A stretch of 52,780 nucleotides of DNA from Pseudomonas fluorescens. Its GTDB lineage: Bacteria > Pseudomonadota > Gammaproteobacteria > Pseudomonadales > Pseudomonadaceae. The notes below the pieces were generated by a model. The model did not search any database. It saw only the letters and a list, made by a program, of their open reading frames with translations, and was not told where the DNA came from. The DNA lies in assembly GCF_000967965.1 (NCBI RefSeq), contig NZ_LACC01000048.1, positions 1 to 52,780 of the forward strand, read 5' to 3'. The position numbers and the translations under genes were made by a program. This document shows, one piece after another, positions 20,354 through 28,940 of the stretch (within the stretch, counting starts at the first letter, position 1; every line of letters starts with the position of its first letter).

Positions 20354-21241
20354 TCACTTCGGCGCCAGTTGTCCCACCAGAAACTCGATAAACGCCCGGG
20401 TCTTCTGCGGCACCCGCCGTGCTGATGAATACACCGCGTTGATGGTGATCGCCGGGGCCTGCCATTCGCACAGCACCGGCACCAGTCGCCCGGCCGCCAG
20501 CGCATCCTCGACGATGAAGTCGGGCAGCAGGGCGATGCCCATGCCGGCTTCGGCGGCCTGGGCGAGCAGGTCGCCGTTGTTGGCGTGCAGTGGGCCGGTG
20601 ACGTTCACCCGCTGGGTTTCCTTGCCATTGCACAGTTGCAGGCTGACACCGCTCTGCAGATACCCGTAGTTCAGGCATTGATGGGTGCGCAGATCCTGCG
20701 GAGTCTGCGGAACGCCCGCGCGCTCGAGATAAGCCGGGGACGCCACCATGATGCGCGGCGCGGGTGCCAGTTGCCGGGCGATCATCGTCGAGTCGGGCAT
20801 GCTGGCGATACGGATGGTCACGTCAAAGCCGCCCCGCACCGGGTCGACCTGCTGGTCGCTGAGCACCAGTTGCAGCTCGATGTTCGGGTGCTGTTCATGA
20901 AACAGCGGAATCAACGGCCCCAGCCGCCGAAGACCGAACGACATCGGCGCATTGACCCGCAACACACCGCGTAACTCGCCGATGCCGTCACGGGCGCGTT
21001 GCTCGGCCTCGTCAAGTGCCGCCAGCACCTCCCGTGCTGCGTCGAAATACTCGGCTCCGGCCTCGGTCAGGTGCAGGCTGCGGGTGGTGCGTTGCAGCAA
21101 TTGCACGCCGATGGCTTCTTCCAGCGCCTGAATCTGTTTGCTGACTTTCGAGCGCGGTACGTCCATGGCCCGGGCGGCTGCGGCGAAGCCGTTCTCGCCG
21201 ACCGTGACGACGAACGCGCGCATGCATTCGATGCGATCCAT
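20354..21241 (-). CDS. LysR family transcriptional regulator
   Basis: 295 residues. The N-terminal helix-turn-helix 'AAARAMDVPRSKVSKQIQAL' is followed by an effector domain of the CrgA-like branch ('LRGVLRVNAPMSFG', 'VDVT' region, 'HQCLNYGYL'). It is divergent from the YcaC-like hydrolase gene across 158 bp that contain a 15-bp palindrome, so it most likely controls that gene and itself. Confidence 0.9.
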   Translation of the reverse strand: MDRIECMRAFVVTVGENGFAAAARAMDVPRSKVSKQIQALEEAIGVQLLQRTTRSLHLTEAGAEYFDAAREVLAALDEAEQRARDGIGELRGVLRVNAPMSFGLRRLGPLIPLFHEQHPNIELQLVLSDQQVDPVRGGFDVTIRIASMPDSTMIARQLAPAPRIMVASPAYLERAGVPQTPQDLRTHQCLNYGYLQSGVSLQLCNGKETQRVNVTGPLHANNGDLLAQAAEAGMGIALLPDFIVEDALAAGRLVPVLCEWQAPAITINAVYSSARRVPQKTRAFIEFLVGQLAPK

Positions 21242-21255
21242 ATTGTCCCTATTTT

Positions 21256-21270
21256 AGAATCAATGATTCT
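21256..21270. promoter_or_regulatory. Candidate LysR operator
   Basis: Perfect inverted repeat AGAATC-AAT-GATTCT within an AT-rich stretch bounded by TTTTAG on both sides, 15 bp upstream of the LysR start and about 130 bp upstream of the hydrolase. The position fits autorepression plus activation by the adjacent LysR protein. Confidence 0.5.
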
Positions 21271-21399
21271 CAATTTTAGGTAATTGTCCCTTTAATCGCC
21301 AGCCCCTAAAGTGACATCCAAGCCGACAACAACGCCGCTGAAGGCATCGTCGACTAACCCCTGACCCATTCGAAGTATCGACATCAAAAGGAACGCGCC

Positions 21400-22044
21400 A
21401 TGTCTATTCGTGAACTGCTCAACCCAACCAACTCCGCACTGATCCTGATCGACCACCAGCCGCAAATGGCATTCGGCGTGCAGTCCATCGACCGCCAGAC
21501 TCTGAAGAACAACACCGTGGGCCTCGCCAAGGCAGCGAAGATTTTCAACGTGCCGACCATCTACACCTCGGTCGAAACCGAAAGCTTCAGCGGTTACATC
21601 TGGCCCGAATTGCTGGCGGTGCACCCGGATCAGAAGCCGATCGAACGCACTTCGATGAACTCCTGGGAAGACAAGGCACTGGTCGACGCGGTGAAAGCCA
21701 CCGGCCGCAAGAAGCTGATCATTGCCGCGCTGTGGACCGAGGTCTGCCTGACTTTCCCGGCATTGGAAGCCTTGGCTGAAGGCTACGAGGTGTACATCGT
21801 TACCGACGCTTCCGGCGGCACCAGCAAGGAAGCCCACGATATGTCGGTGCAACGGATGATTCAGGCCGGCGCGGTACCGGTGACCTGGCAGCAAGTGTTG
21901 CTCGAATACCAGCGCGACTGGGCACACAAGGACACTTACGAGGCGGTGATGGAGCTGGTGCTGGAACACAGCGGCGCGTACGGCATGGGCGTGGATTACG
22001 CCTACACCATGGTGCACAAGGCACCGCAGCGGCAGGTCAAGTAA
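21400..22044 (+). CDS. Isochorismatase-family hydrolase (YcaC-like)
   Basis: 214 residues of the cysteine-hydrolase/isochorismatase fold, most like YcaC. Asp18 ('LILIDHQPQM') and Cys116 ('LWTEVCLTFPA') fit two members of the catalytic triad; the lysine is not certain. 'VTDASGGTSKEAHDMS' is a typical family block. The natural substrate of YcaC proteins is unknown. The C-terminus is slightly longer than in E. coli YcaC. The start is set by an AAAGGA ribosome site. It is divergent from its likely LysR regulator. Confidence 0.88.
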   Translation: MSIRELLNPTNSALILIDHQPQMAFGVQSIDRQTLKNNTVGLAKAAKIFNVPTIYTSVETESFSGYIWPELLAVHPDQKPIERTSMNSWEDKALVDAVKATGRKKLIIAALWTEVCLTFPALEALAEGYEVYIVTDASGGTSKEAHDMSVQRMIQAGAVPVTWQQVLLEYQRDWAHKDTYEAVMELVLEHSGAYGMGVDYAYTMVHKAPQRQVK

Positions 22045-22089
22045 CTCGCAATTTCTGAAAGCGATGTAACCCTTGTGGGAGCAGGCTCT

Positions 22090-22222
22090 TGTGGCGAGGG
22101 AGCTTGCTCCCGCTCGGCTGCGCAGCAGTCGTAGTACCAGCCGACGGTGGTTGTCTGAAGGAACCGGACTGCAGTCATTGGGACAGCTTCGCTGTCCAGC
22201 GGGAGCAAGCTCCCTCGCCACA
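22090..22222. repeat. REP pair (BIME)
   Basis: 25-bp arms TGTGGCGAGGGAGCTTGCTC.. at 22090-22114 and 22198-22222 are perfect inverted copies around an 83-bp centre. The element sits between two convergent genes. Confidence 0.9.
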
Positions 22223-22247
22223 CAAACCCCACAGTTTTTTTGTGGTG

Positions 22248-23546
22248 TTACACCCTGCGCTTTTCAGCTTCGGGAATGTGGCTCGCGCCCAGTACCGCCG
22301 GCAATATCCCCGCACGCAAATCCGTTCCGCTCGGCTGCTGATAAAGACTCAACCCAAACTCCGGCAGCACCGCCAGCAGGTAGTCGAAAATATCCCCCTG
22401 GATCCGCTCGTAGTCGGCCCACGCCGTGGTGCCGGTGAAGCAGTAGATCTCCAGCGGAATGCCCTGGGCTGTGGTCTGCATCTGGCGCACCATGCAGGTC
22501 ATGTTCGGCTGGATCCCCGGGTGAGTCTTCAGGTAGGCCAGTGCATAGGCGCGGAAGGTGCCGATGTTGGTCATCCGCCGACGGTTGGCCGACATGGCCG
22601 CGACGTTGCCCTGGGCTTCGTTCCAAGCCTTGAGTTCGGCCTGTTTGCGGGTCATGTAGTCGGTGAGCAAGTGCACCTGGGACAGCTTCTGCTCTTCGTC
22701 GTCACGCAAAAAGCGTACGCCGCTGGCGTCGATGAACAGGCTGCGTTTGATCCGGCGACCACCGGAAGCCTGCATGCCGCGCCAGTTCTTGAACGACTCG
22801 GACATCAGGCGCCAGGTCGGGATCGAGACGATGGTCTTGTCGAAGTTCTGCACCTTGACCGTGTGCAGCGTGATGTCCACCACATCGCCGTCGGCGCCCA
22901 CCTGGGGCATCTCGATCCAGTCGCCGACCCGCAGCATGTCGTTGCTGGTCAACTGCACGCTGGCGACGAACGACAGCAGCGTGTCCTTGTAGACCAACAA
23001 AATCACCGCCGACATGGCACCCAGACCCGACAGCAGCAACAGCGGCGAGCGGTCGATCAGCGTGGCGACGATGATGATCGCGCCAAACACGTACAGCACC
23101 ATTTTCGCCAGTTGCACATAGCCCTTGATCGAGCGGGTGCGGGCGTGCTCGGTGCGGGCGTAGATGTCCAGCAGGGCGTTGAGCAGGGCGCTGACCGCCA
23201 GCAGCAGAAACAGGAAGGTGAAGGACAGGGCGACGTTGCCGAGGAAGTTCAGGCTGGTTTTGCTCAGGTCCGGCACCAGATTGAGACCGAACTGGAGCAC
23301 TAGCGAAGGCGCGATCTGCGCCAGGCGATGGAACACCTTGTTCTGTAGAAAATCATTGACCCAGTGCAAGGCCGGCTGGCGGCCGAGCATTTTGGCCGCG
23401 TGCAGAATGAGGTAGCGCGCCACCCGTCCGAGGAACAGCGCAATTGCCAGCAGCAACAACAGCGACAGGCTGGAGTGCACGAGCGGGTGCTGGTCGAGGG
23501 CACCCCAAAGGTCCAGGATGTTGATCCAGAGCTGTTTGATATCCAT
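22248..23546 (-). CDS. Mechanosensitive ion channel, MscM/YbdG type
   Basis: 432 residues, close to E. coli YbdG. Five or so hydrophobic helices occupy the first 190 residues. The MscS-type pore helix and beta domain follow ('GLGAMSAVILLVYKDTLLSF', 'GDWIEMPQVGADGDVVDITLHTVKVQNFDKTIVSIPTW', described here by its first and last residues, about 175-260). A long C-terminal cytosolic domain completes it. It should open under membrane tension on hypo-osmotic shock. The start 'MDIKQLWINIL' at 23546 is the first in frame. It is divergent from the DEAD-box helicase gene. Confidence 0.92.
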   Translation of the reverse strand: MDIKQLWINILDLWGALDQHPLVHSSLSLLLLLAIALFLGRVARYLILHAAKMLGRQPALHWVNDFLQNKVFHRLAQIAPSLVLQFGLNLVPDLSKTSLNFLGNVALSFTFLFLLLAVSALLNALLDIYARTEHARTRSIKGYVQLAKMVLYVFGAIIIVATLIDRSPLLLLSGLGAMSAVILLVYKDTLLSFVASVQLTSNDMLRVGDWIEMPQVGADGDVVDITLHTVKVQNFDKTIVSIPTWRLMSESFKNWRGMQASGGRRIKRSLFIDASGVRFLRDDEEQKLSQVHLLTDYMTRKQAELKAWNEAQGNVAAMSANRRRMTNIGTFRAYALAYLKTHPGIQPNMTCMVRQMQTTAQGIPLEIYCFTGTTAWADYERIQGDIFDYLLAVLPEFGLSLYQQPSGTDLRAGILPAVLGASHIPEAEKRRV

Positions 23547-23738
23547 GGTCGAAAACGATTCTTCTGTAAGGCGCGAGAGGGGATTAGAGCATTTAAGACG
23601 CTTTGTATTACGTTTCGGGAAAAATCAGGCAACAAAAAACCAACTGTTTACCGCCATTTGTATAAAGAAACTCGGCCTGAGCGCTCGAAACCGTTACCCT
23701 ATGCAGCTGTTTTTTTGCATTTCTTCGAGGTAGCACCC

Positions 23739-25079
23739 GTGTTTTCCCAATTCGCCCTGCACGAACGCCTGCTCAAAGCCGTGGCCGAGCTGAAATTTGT
23801 CGAGCCAACGCCTGTGCAAGCCGCGGCCATCCCGCTGGCGCTCCAGGGGCGTGACCTGCGGGTGACGGCGCAAACCGGTAGCGGCAAAACCGCTGCATTC
23901 GTTTTGCCCATCCTCAACCGTCTGATCGGCCCGGCGAAAATCCGCGTCAGCATCAAGACCCTGATCCTGCTGCCGACCCGCGAACTGGCCCAGCAGACCT
24001 TGAAGGAAGTTGAACGCTTCTCGCAGTTCACCTTCATCAAGTCCGGCCTGATCACCGGCGGCGAAGACTTCAAGGTCCAGGCCGCGATGCTGCGCAAGGT
24101 ACCGGACATCCTGATCGGTACGCCGGGCCGGATGATCGAGCAACTGAACGCCGGCAACCTCGACTTGAAAGAAGTTGAAGTACTGGTGCTCGACGAAGCC
24201 GACCGTATGCTCGACATGGGCTTCGCCGATGACGTTCAGCGTCTGGTCGATGAGTGCACCAACCGTCAGCAAACCATGCTGTTCTCCGCCACCACCGGTG
24301 GTTCGGGCCTGCGCGAGATGATCGCCAAGGTCCTGAACAACCCTGAGCACTTGCAGCTCAACGCAGTCAGCCAGCTGAACGAAACCACCCGTCAGCAAAT
24401 CATCACCGCTGACCACAACCAGCACAAAGAACAGATCGTCAACTGGCTGCTGGCCAACGAGACCTACCAGAAGGCCATCGTCTTCACCAACACCCGGGCC
24501 ATGGCCGACCGTATCTACGGCCGCCTGGTGGCGCAGGAATACAAAGCGTTCGTGCTGCACGGCGAGAAAGACCAGAAGGATCGCAAACTGGCGATCGACC
24601 GCCTGAAGCAGGGCGGCGTGAAAATCCTCGTGGCCACCGACGTCGCCGCTCGCGGTCTGGACGTGGATGGCCTGGACCTGGTGATCAACTTCGACATGCC
24701 GCGCAGCGGCGACGAATACGTGCACCGCATCGGTCGTACCGGCCGCGCCGGTAACGATGGCCTGGCCATCTCGCTGATCTGCCACGGCGACTGGAACCTG
24801 ATGTCGAGCATCGAGCGCTACCTCAAGCAGAGCTTCGAGCGCCGTACCATCAAGGAAGTCAAAGGCACCTACGGCGGACCGAAAAAGGTCAAGGCCTCGG
24901 GCAAGGCCGTCGGCGTGAAGAAGAAAAAGACCGACGCCAAGGGCGACAAGAAGAAAACTGCCGCCAAGACCCCGACCAAGCGCAAGAGCGCCAACCGGCC
25001 CAAGAGCGATTCACTGGTCAGCAAGGACGGCATGGCCCCGCTCAAGCGCCGCAAGCCGGAAGCGCCGGCGGCTGAGTAA
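23739..25079 (+). CDS. DEAD-box RNA helicase
   Basis: 446 residues. A Q motif ('FVEPTPVQ') and Walker A 'AQTGSGKT' near residue 46 are followed by 'PTRELAQQ', 'GTPGR', the DEAD box near residue 152, 'SAT', 'VFTNTRA', 'RGLDVDGLD' and 'HRIGRTGR'. Past residue 385 comes a lysine-rich tail ('VKKKKTDAKGDKKKTAAK') that probably binds RNA non-specifically. It unwinds RNA in decay or ribosome assembly; the subgroup (RhlE- or SrmB-like) is uncertain. The GTG at 23739 is chosen because GAGG lies eight bases upstream and the Q-motif fold starts there; the longer upstream frame has no coding character. Confidence 0.92.
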   Translation: MFSQFALHERLLKAVAELKFVEPTPVQAAAIPLALQGRDLRVTAQTGSGKTAAFVLPILNRLIGPAKIRVSIKTLILLPTRELAQQTLKEVERFSQFTFIKSGLITGGEDFKVQAAMLRKVPDILIGTPGRMIEQLNAGNLDLKEVEVLVLDEADRMLDMGFADDVQRLVDECTNRQQTMLFSATTGGSGLREMIAKVLNNPEHLQLNAVSQLNETTRQQIITADHNQHKEQIVNWLLANETYQKAIVFTNTRAMADRIYGRLVAQEYKAFVLHGEKDQKDRKLAIDRLKQGGVKILVATDVAARGLDVDGLDLVINFDMPRSGDEYVHRIGRTGRAGNDGLAISLICHGDWNLMSSIERYLKQSFERRTIKEVKGTYGGPKKVKASGKAVGVKKKKTDAKGDKKKTAAKTPTKRKSANRPKSDSLVSKDGMAPLKRRKPEAPAAE

Positions 25080-25099
25080 GTCGTTGTAGTCGACCTATG

Positions 25100-25128
25100 A
25101 AAAACCCGGACAGCGTCCGGGTTTTTTT
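25100..25128. terminator. Bidirectional intrinsic terminator
   Basis: AAAACCCGGAC (25101-25111), loop AGC, GTCCGGGTTTT (25115-25125) and further T. It serves the convergent DEAD-box helicase and CitMHS transporter genes. Confidence 0.93.
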
Positions 25129-25140
25129 ACGTCAAAACAA

Positions 25141-26427
25141 CTACCTGACAATCGATATGGAACCAAGCGCTAGCGCCGCCAGCAACATCACCCCCACTGT
25201 TCCGATGGTCCACTTCAAAGTCATGCGCTGGTTGTCGCCGTAATCCAGGTCCAGCAATCCGCACAGCAAATAGGTAGACGCCACCAGCGGACTGAGCAAA
25301 TGCACCGGCTGGCCGATCAAACCGGCGATCGCCATTTCCTTGCCGCTGATGCCATAGTGGCTGGCGGTTTGCGCGAGGATCGGCAGAACGCCGAAGTAAA
25401 ACGCATCGTTGGTCAGCACGTAGGTGAACGGCATGCTGATGAACGCCGTGATGATCGACATCGAGCTGCCGGCCCACTCAGGGATGACGTGGATCAGGCT
25501 CTCGGAGATGGCTTTGGTCATTCCGGTGCCGCTCATGATGCCGACGAAAATCCCGGCGGCAAAGATCAGCAAGGTCACCGCCATCACGTTGTCGGCATGG
25601 CGGGCGATCACGGCTTTCTGCTCTTTGAGGTTCGGGAAGTTCACCACCAGGCCAATGCCGAACGCGAGCATGAACAGTACTGCTGGTGGCATCACGGCGA
25701 GCATCATCAGCGCGATCAGGGCGATGGTGAGCGCAGCGTTGAACAGCAAGCGCCAGTCGCCCAAACGAAATTCAGTGGCGTGATCCAGGCCTTCATCGCC
25801 ATTGAGCTGCACCACCCCCAACCGGCGTCGTTCCAGGCGGCCCAAGTAAAGGGCGACGAACATCACCCAGACCAGACCGAAAGCCATCAACGGCAACATC
25901 GCCACGAACAGTTCGGTGATATCGACGTGCATGGCGCTGGCCGCACGGGAAAACGGACCGGCCCACGGCAGAATATTCATCACGCCAATGGCCAGCAGCA
26001 ACACCGTGGCCATGACTTGCAGGCGCACGCCGGTGCGGCGATAGAGCGGCAGCAGCGCTGCGCACGTAATGATGTAAGTCGTGGCGCCATCGCCATCCAG
26101 ACCGACACAGATCCCGAGAATCGCCGTGCCCAGCACGATTTTTTGCGGATCGCCTTTCACCGCCTTGAGGATCAATTTGACCAGTGGGTTGAATAGCCCT
26201 GCGTCGGTCATCATGCAGAAATACAGGATGGCAAAGGTCAGCATCACTCCGGTCGGGGCCAGCATCTTCAAACCGTCGAACATCATCGGTCCGAGCGTCG
26301 TGGTGTATCCGGCAAGGCAGGCAAAGGCGACCGGGACCAGCAACAGCGCAACCAGCGGCGACAGGCGTTTGCTCATGACCAGGTACATGAAGCAGGTGAT
26401 CATCGAATAGCTGAGTAGAGTCAGCAT
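25141..26427 (-). CDS. CitMHS family carboxylate transporter
   Basis: 428 residues and about 12 hydrophobic helices, with the family's 'LGICVGLDGDGATTYIITCAALLPLY' block near residue 110 (key part GLDGDGATT) and 'FISMPFTYVLTNDAFYFGVLPIL' near residue 340. CitMHS proteins take up metal-citrate or related carboxylates with protons. Its place, divergent from a CoA-transferase/lyase operon with shared IclR-like operators, suggests that its substrate here is the dicarboxylate used by that operon, not citrate. The start at 26427 is followed directly by a membrane helix. Confidence 0.9.
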   Translation of the reverse strand: MLTLLSYSMITCFMYLVMSKRLSPLVALLLVPVAFACLAGYTTTLGPMMFDGLKMLAPTGVMLTFAILYFCMMTDAGLFNPLVKLILKAVKGDPQKIVLGTAILGICVGLDGDGATTYIITCAALLPLYRRTGVRLQVMATVLLLAIGVMNILPWAGPFSRAASAMHVDITELFVAMLPLMAFGLVWVMFVALYLGRLERRRLGVVQLNGDEGLDHATEFRLGDWRLLFNAALTIALIALMMLAVMPPAVLFMLAFGIGLVVNFPNLKEQKAVIARHADNVMAVTLLIFAAGIFVGIMSGTGMTKAISESLIHVIPEWAGSSMSIITAFISMPFTYVLTNDAFYFGVLPILAQTASHYGISGKEMAIAGLIGQPVHLLSPLVASTYLLCGLLDLDYGDNQRMTLKWTIGTVGVMLLAALALGSISIVR

Positions 26428-26497
26428 GGGTTCCCTCGTTTTTATAGGTTTTGTCCGGGTGTCACGGCGGCCTAAGCAAACGCTTGTCGCCTATATC

Positions 26498-26514
26498 GTT
26501 CTACCAGATAGAAC
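26498..26514. promoter_or_regulatory. Operator-like palindrome 1 (IclR type)
   Basis: GTTCTA-CCAGA-TAGAAC, a perfect 17-bp inverted repeat 71 bp upstream of the CitMHS start. It shares the pattern RTTCY-N8-GAAC with two further sites in the same interval. Confidence 0.65.
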
Positions 26515-26517
26515 GTC

Positions 26518-26534
26518 ATTCCTTTTGGTGGAAC
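26518..26534. promoter_or_regulatory. Operator-like palindrome 2 (IclR type)
   Basis: ATTCCTTTTGGTGGAAC: TTCC and GGAA arms in the same 17-bp frame as palindrome 1. Centre-to-centre distance to palindrome 1 is 20 bp, about two helix turns, which allows binding on one DNA face. Confidence 0.55.
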
Positions 26535-26623
26535 AACTTTCCGATCAATTTTTTGTGCTGTCAAGTTTTTGTCCACTCGTTGACAAGGCATCGAAACCCG
26601 GCCGATACTAAAAATAGAACATT

Positions 26624-26640
26624 ATTCTGTCAGGTAGAAC
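26624..26640. promoter_or_regulatory. Operator-like palindrome 3 (IclR type)
   Basis: ATTCTGTCAGGTAGAAC, same 17-bp pattern, 56 bp upstream of the lyase ATG. It overlaps a further AGAACATTATTCT arrangement at 26616-26628, so this may be a compound site controlling the catabolic operon. Confidence 0.55.
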
Positions 26641-26695
26641 TCATGCTGAAGCCCCTGAAAACAGGGGCTCCCGTAGCGTTTCAGGAGAGCTGGTG

Positions 26696-27637
26696 ATGGG
26701 TCATTCGAACGAAATCGATATTTTGGTCAGCGAAGTCGGGCCACGTGACGGTCTGCAAAGCGTCGCCGCCACCATGCCGACTGAACTGAAACTGAAATGG
26801 ATCACCGCCCTGGCGACCGCCGGGTTGCGGGAGATTGAAGTGGGCTCTTTTGTGTCACCCAAACTGCTGCCGCAGATGGCCGACGCGGCGCAGTTGGTGG
26901 CCCATGCGCGGACCTTGCCCAACCTGTTTGTGACGGCGTTGGTGCCCAACCTCAAGGGCGCCGAAGCGGCGTTCAGGGCCGGTGTGCAGAAAATCACGAT
27001 GCCGATTTCGGTGAGCGAACCCCATTCCCTGGCCAACATCCGCAAGACTCACGCCGAGGTCTATCAGGAAGTGCGCACCGTGGTTGCCTTGCGTAACGAG
27101 CAATACCCGCACATCGAAATCGAGGCCGGGTTATCGACCGTATTCGGTTGCACGATTCAGGGGGAAGTGCCGGATGACGACACATTGCGCATGGCCGCGA
27201 TCATGGCCGAACTGGGTGTCAATGAAGTGGGGTTGGCCGATACCGTCGGCTACGCCAACCCGACGCAGGTCCGTCGGTTGTTCACCCGCTTGCGTCAGGA
27301 GTTGCCGGGCGTTGCTGGCAGTGCGCATTTCCACAACACCCGTGGCCAGGGCCTGGCCAATGTGCTGGCGGCGCTGGACGTGGGCGTGACCACCATCGAT
27401 GCCTCGCAAGGCGGGATTGGTGGTTGCCCTTACGCTCCCGGTGCGTCAGGCAACATCGTCACCGAGGACCTGGTTTACCTGCTCGAATCGATGGGCCTGC
27501 GCACCGGCATCGACATCGATCGGTTGGTGGCGGCCCGCGAATGGCTCTACCAAGGCCTGCCGGGAGAGCCGCTGTACGGCTTCATTCCGGACGCCGGTGT
27601 GGGCAAGAATTTTCACTATGCAAAGAAGGCGGTATGA
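26696..27637 (+). CDS. Hydroxymethylglutaryl-CoA lyase family protein
   Basis: 313 residues of a DRE-TIM metallolyase. Metal/active-site residues are visible: Arg17-Asp18 in 'SEVGPRDGLQS', His in 'GSAHFHNTRGQG' and Cys244 in 'GGIGGCPYAPGASGN', the HMG-CoA lyase signature. The reaction would split 3-hydroxy-3-methylglutaryl-CoA to acetyl-CoA and acetoacetate, or a similar tertiary 3-hydroxyacyl-CoA. The ATG at 26696 is preferred to the adjacent GTG at 26693 (GGAGAG upstream). Its stop overlaps the start of the CoA-transferase gene (ATGA), which shows translational coupling. Leucine-degradation genes (liu) are absent, so it is unlikely to be the leucine-pathway LiuE. Confidence 0.9.
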   Translation: MGHSNEIDILVSEVGPRDGLQSVAATMPTELKLKWITALATAGLREIEVGSFVSPKLLPQMADAAQLVAHARTLPNLFVTALVPNLKGAEAAFRAGVQKITMPISVSEPHSLANIRKTHAEVYQEVRTVVALRNEQYPHIEIEAGLSTVFGCTIQGEVPDDDTLRMAAIMAELGVNEVGLADTVGYANPTQVRRLFTRLRQELPGVAGSAHFHNTRGQGLANVLAALDVGVTTIDASQGGIGGCPYAPGASGNIVTEDLVYLLESMGLRTGIDIDRLVAAREWLYQGLPGEPLYGFIPDAGVGKNFHYAKKAV

Positions 27638-28845
27638 ACATGGGCCTCAGCCAACAACAAAAGCCTTTACCGCTGGCCGGTATTCGGGTCATCGAGTTCG
27701 TGCACATGGTCATGGGGCCGGCCTGCGGTCTGGTGCTGGCGGATCTGGGGGCCGAGGTGATCAAGGTCGAACCGACTCCGCAAGGCGATAATACCCGGCG
27801 CTTGATGGGGTCTGGCGCCGGCTACTGGACCACCTACAACCGCAACAAGAAAAGTTTCGCCGTTGACCTGAAAACCAGCGAAGGCATTGCGGCGGTGAAA
27901 AAGCTGATTGCCACCGCCGACGTGGTCACCGAGAACTTTCGTCCTGGCACCATGGATAAACTCGGTCTGGGTTATGCCGACATCAAGGCGATCAAACCGG
28001 ACATCATTTACAGCTCCATGAAAGGTTTCCTGCCCGGCCCTTACGAACATCGCACGGCCCTCGACGAAGTGGTGCAGATGATGACAGGCCTGGCTTACAT
28101 GACCGGCCCGGTCGGCCAGCCGCTGCGCGCTGGGGCCTCGGTCAACGATGTCATGGGCGGGATGTTCAGCGCGATATCGATTCTAGCAGCGCTGTTGCAA
28201 CGCAATCAAAATGCTCAAGGTCAGTTCGTGCAAACCGGCCTGTTTGAAAATTCGGCATTCCTCGTGGCCCAGCACATGATGCAGAACGTGGTGACCGGCA
28301 CACCCGCGGCACCGATGCCGAGCCGCGTCTCGGCATGGGCCATCTATGACGTGTTCAGTTGTGTCGGTGAAGAGCAGATCTTCCTCGGCGTGGTCAGTGA
28401 CAGTCAGTGGAAAAGCTTTTGCGAGGTGTTTGGCTTCGACACGTTCGCTAGCGATCCGCAGTTGGCCGCCAACAATCAGCGGGTGGCTGCACGTAAAGAG
28501 ATCCTGCCGCACGTGCGTGAGTGCCTGGCACGGATGAGCAAGGAACGAGTGATGGCCCTGTGCGAAGAGGCCGGGTTGCCGTTCTCACCAATCCAGCGTC
28601 CACAGGATCTGTTCGACGATAAACACCTGAACGAGTCTGGTGGCATGGCTCAAGTGACAATGCCCGACGGTCAGTCGGTCAAGGTGCCCATGCTGCCGTT
28701 CGAAATGGACGGCCAGCGTTTCGGTACGCGTTTGAACGTACCGCAATTGGGTAGCCATAGTGATGAGTTGTTGGCTGAACTGGGTTACACCGCTGCCGAT
28801 GTAACGGCACTGCACGGTGCTGGTGTCATCAAGTCTCAGGCCTGA
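27634..28845 (+). CDS. CaiB/BaiF family (class III) CoA-transferase
   Basis: 403 residues of the class III CoA-transferase fold: 'PLAGIRVIEFVHMVMGPACGLVLADLGAEVIKVE' at the start (residues 10-43, key part GP..G..LADLGAEVIKVE), 'NRNKKSFAVDLK', 'ENFRPG', and the likely catalytic Asp144 in 'TALDEVVQ'. These enzymes move CoA from a donor such as succinyl-CoA to a free carboxylate. The mammalian member SUGCT uses hydroxymethylglutarate. Overlap with an HMG-CoA-lyase gene makes the same acceptor likely here. The ATG at 27634 overlaps the lyase stop by four bases. Confidence 0.92.
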   Translation: MNMGLSQQQKPLPLAGIRVIEFVHMVMGPACGLVLADLGAEVIKVEPTPQGDNTRRLMGSGAGYWTTYNRNKKSFAVDLKTSEGIAAVKKLIATADVVTENFRPGTMDKLGLGYADIKAIKPDIIYSSMKGFLPGPYEHRTALDEVVQMMTGLAYMTGPVGQPLRAGASVNDVMGGMFSAISILAALLQRNQNAQGQFVQTGLFENSAFLVAQHMMQNVVTGTPAAPMPSRVSAWAIYDVFSCVGEEQIFLGVVSDSQWKSFCEVFGFDTFASDPQLAANNQRVAARKEILPHVRECLARMSKERVMALCEEAGLPFSPIQRPQDLFDDKHLNESGGMAQVTMPDGQSVKVPMLPFEMDGQRFGTRLNVPQLGSHSDELLAELGYTAADVTALHGAGVIKSQA

Positions 28846-28940
28846 GCTCACTCAGGGTGGCCGCCGCTTCGAGCAACGGTTAAGGTAGCCTCTGCGCAGC
28901 CCGGAGCTGGCGCCGTCCTGAAGTTTTGTCACGAGCGAAC

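Noticed and set aside
23364..23738. Upstream extension of the DEAD-box helicase reading frame
   Set aside because: Antisense to the MscM-like gene over most of its length and without helicase-family sequence; the GTG at 23739 has a proper ribosome site.
25141..28845. Itaconate degradation (ict-ich-ccl) as explanation for the CoA-transferase island
   Set aside because: No itaconyl-CoA hydratase gene, and the lyase is a DRE-TIM HMG-CoA-lyase type, not a CitE-type citramalyl-CoA lyase.
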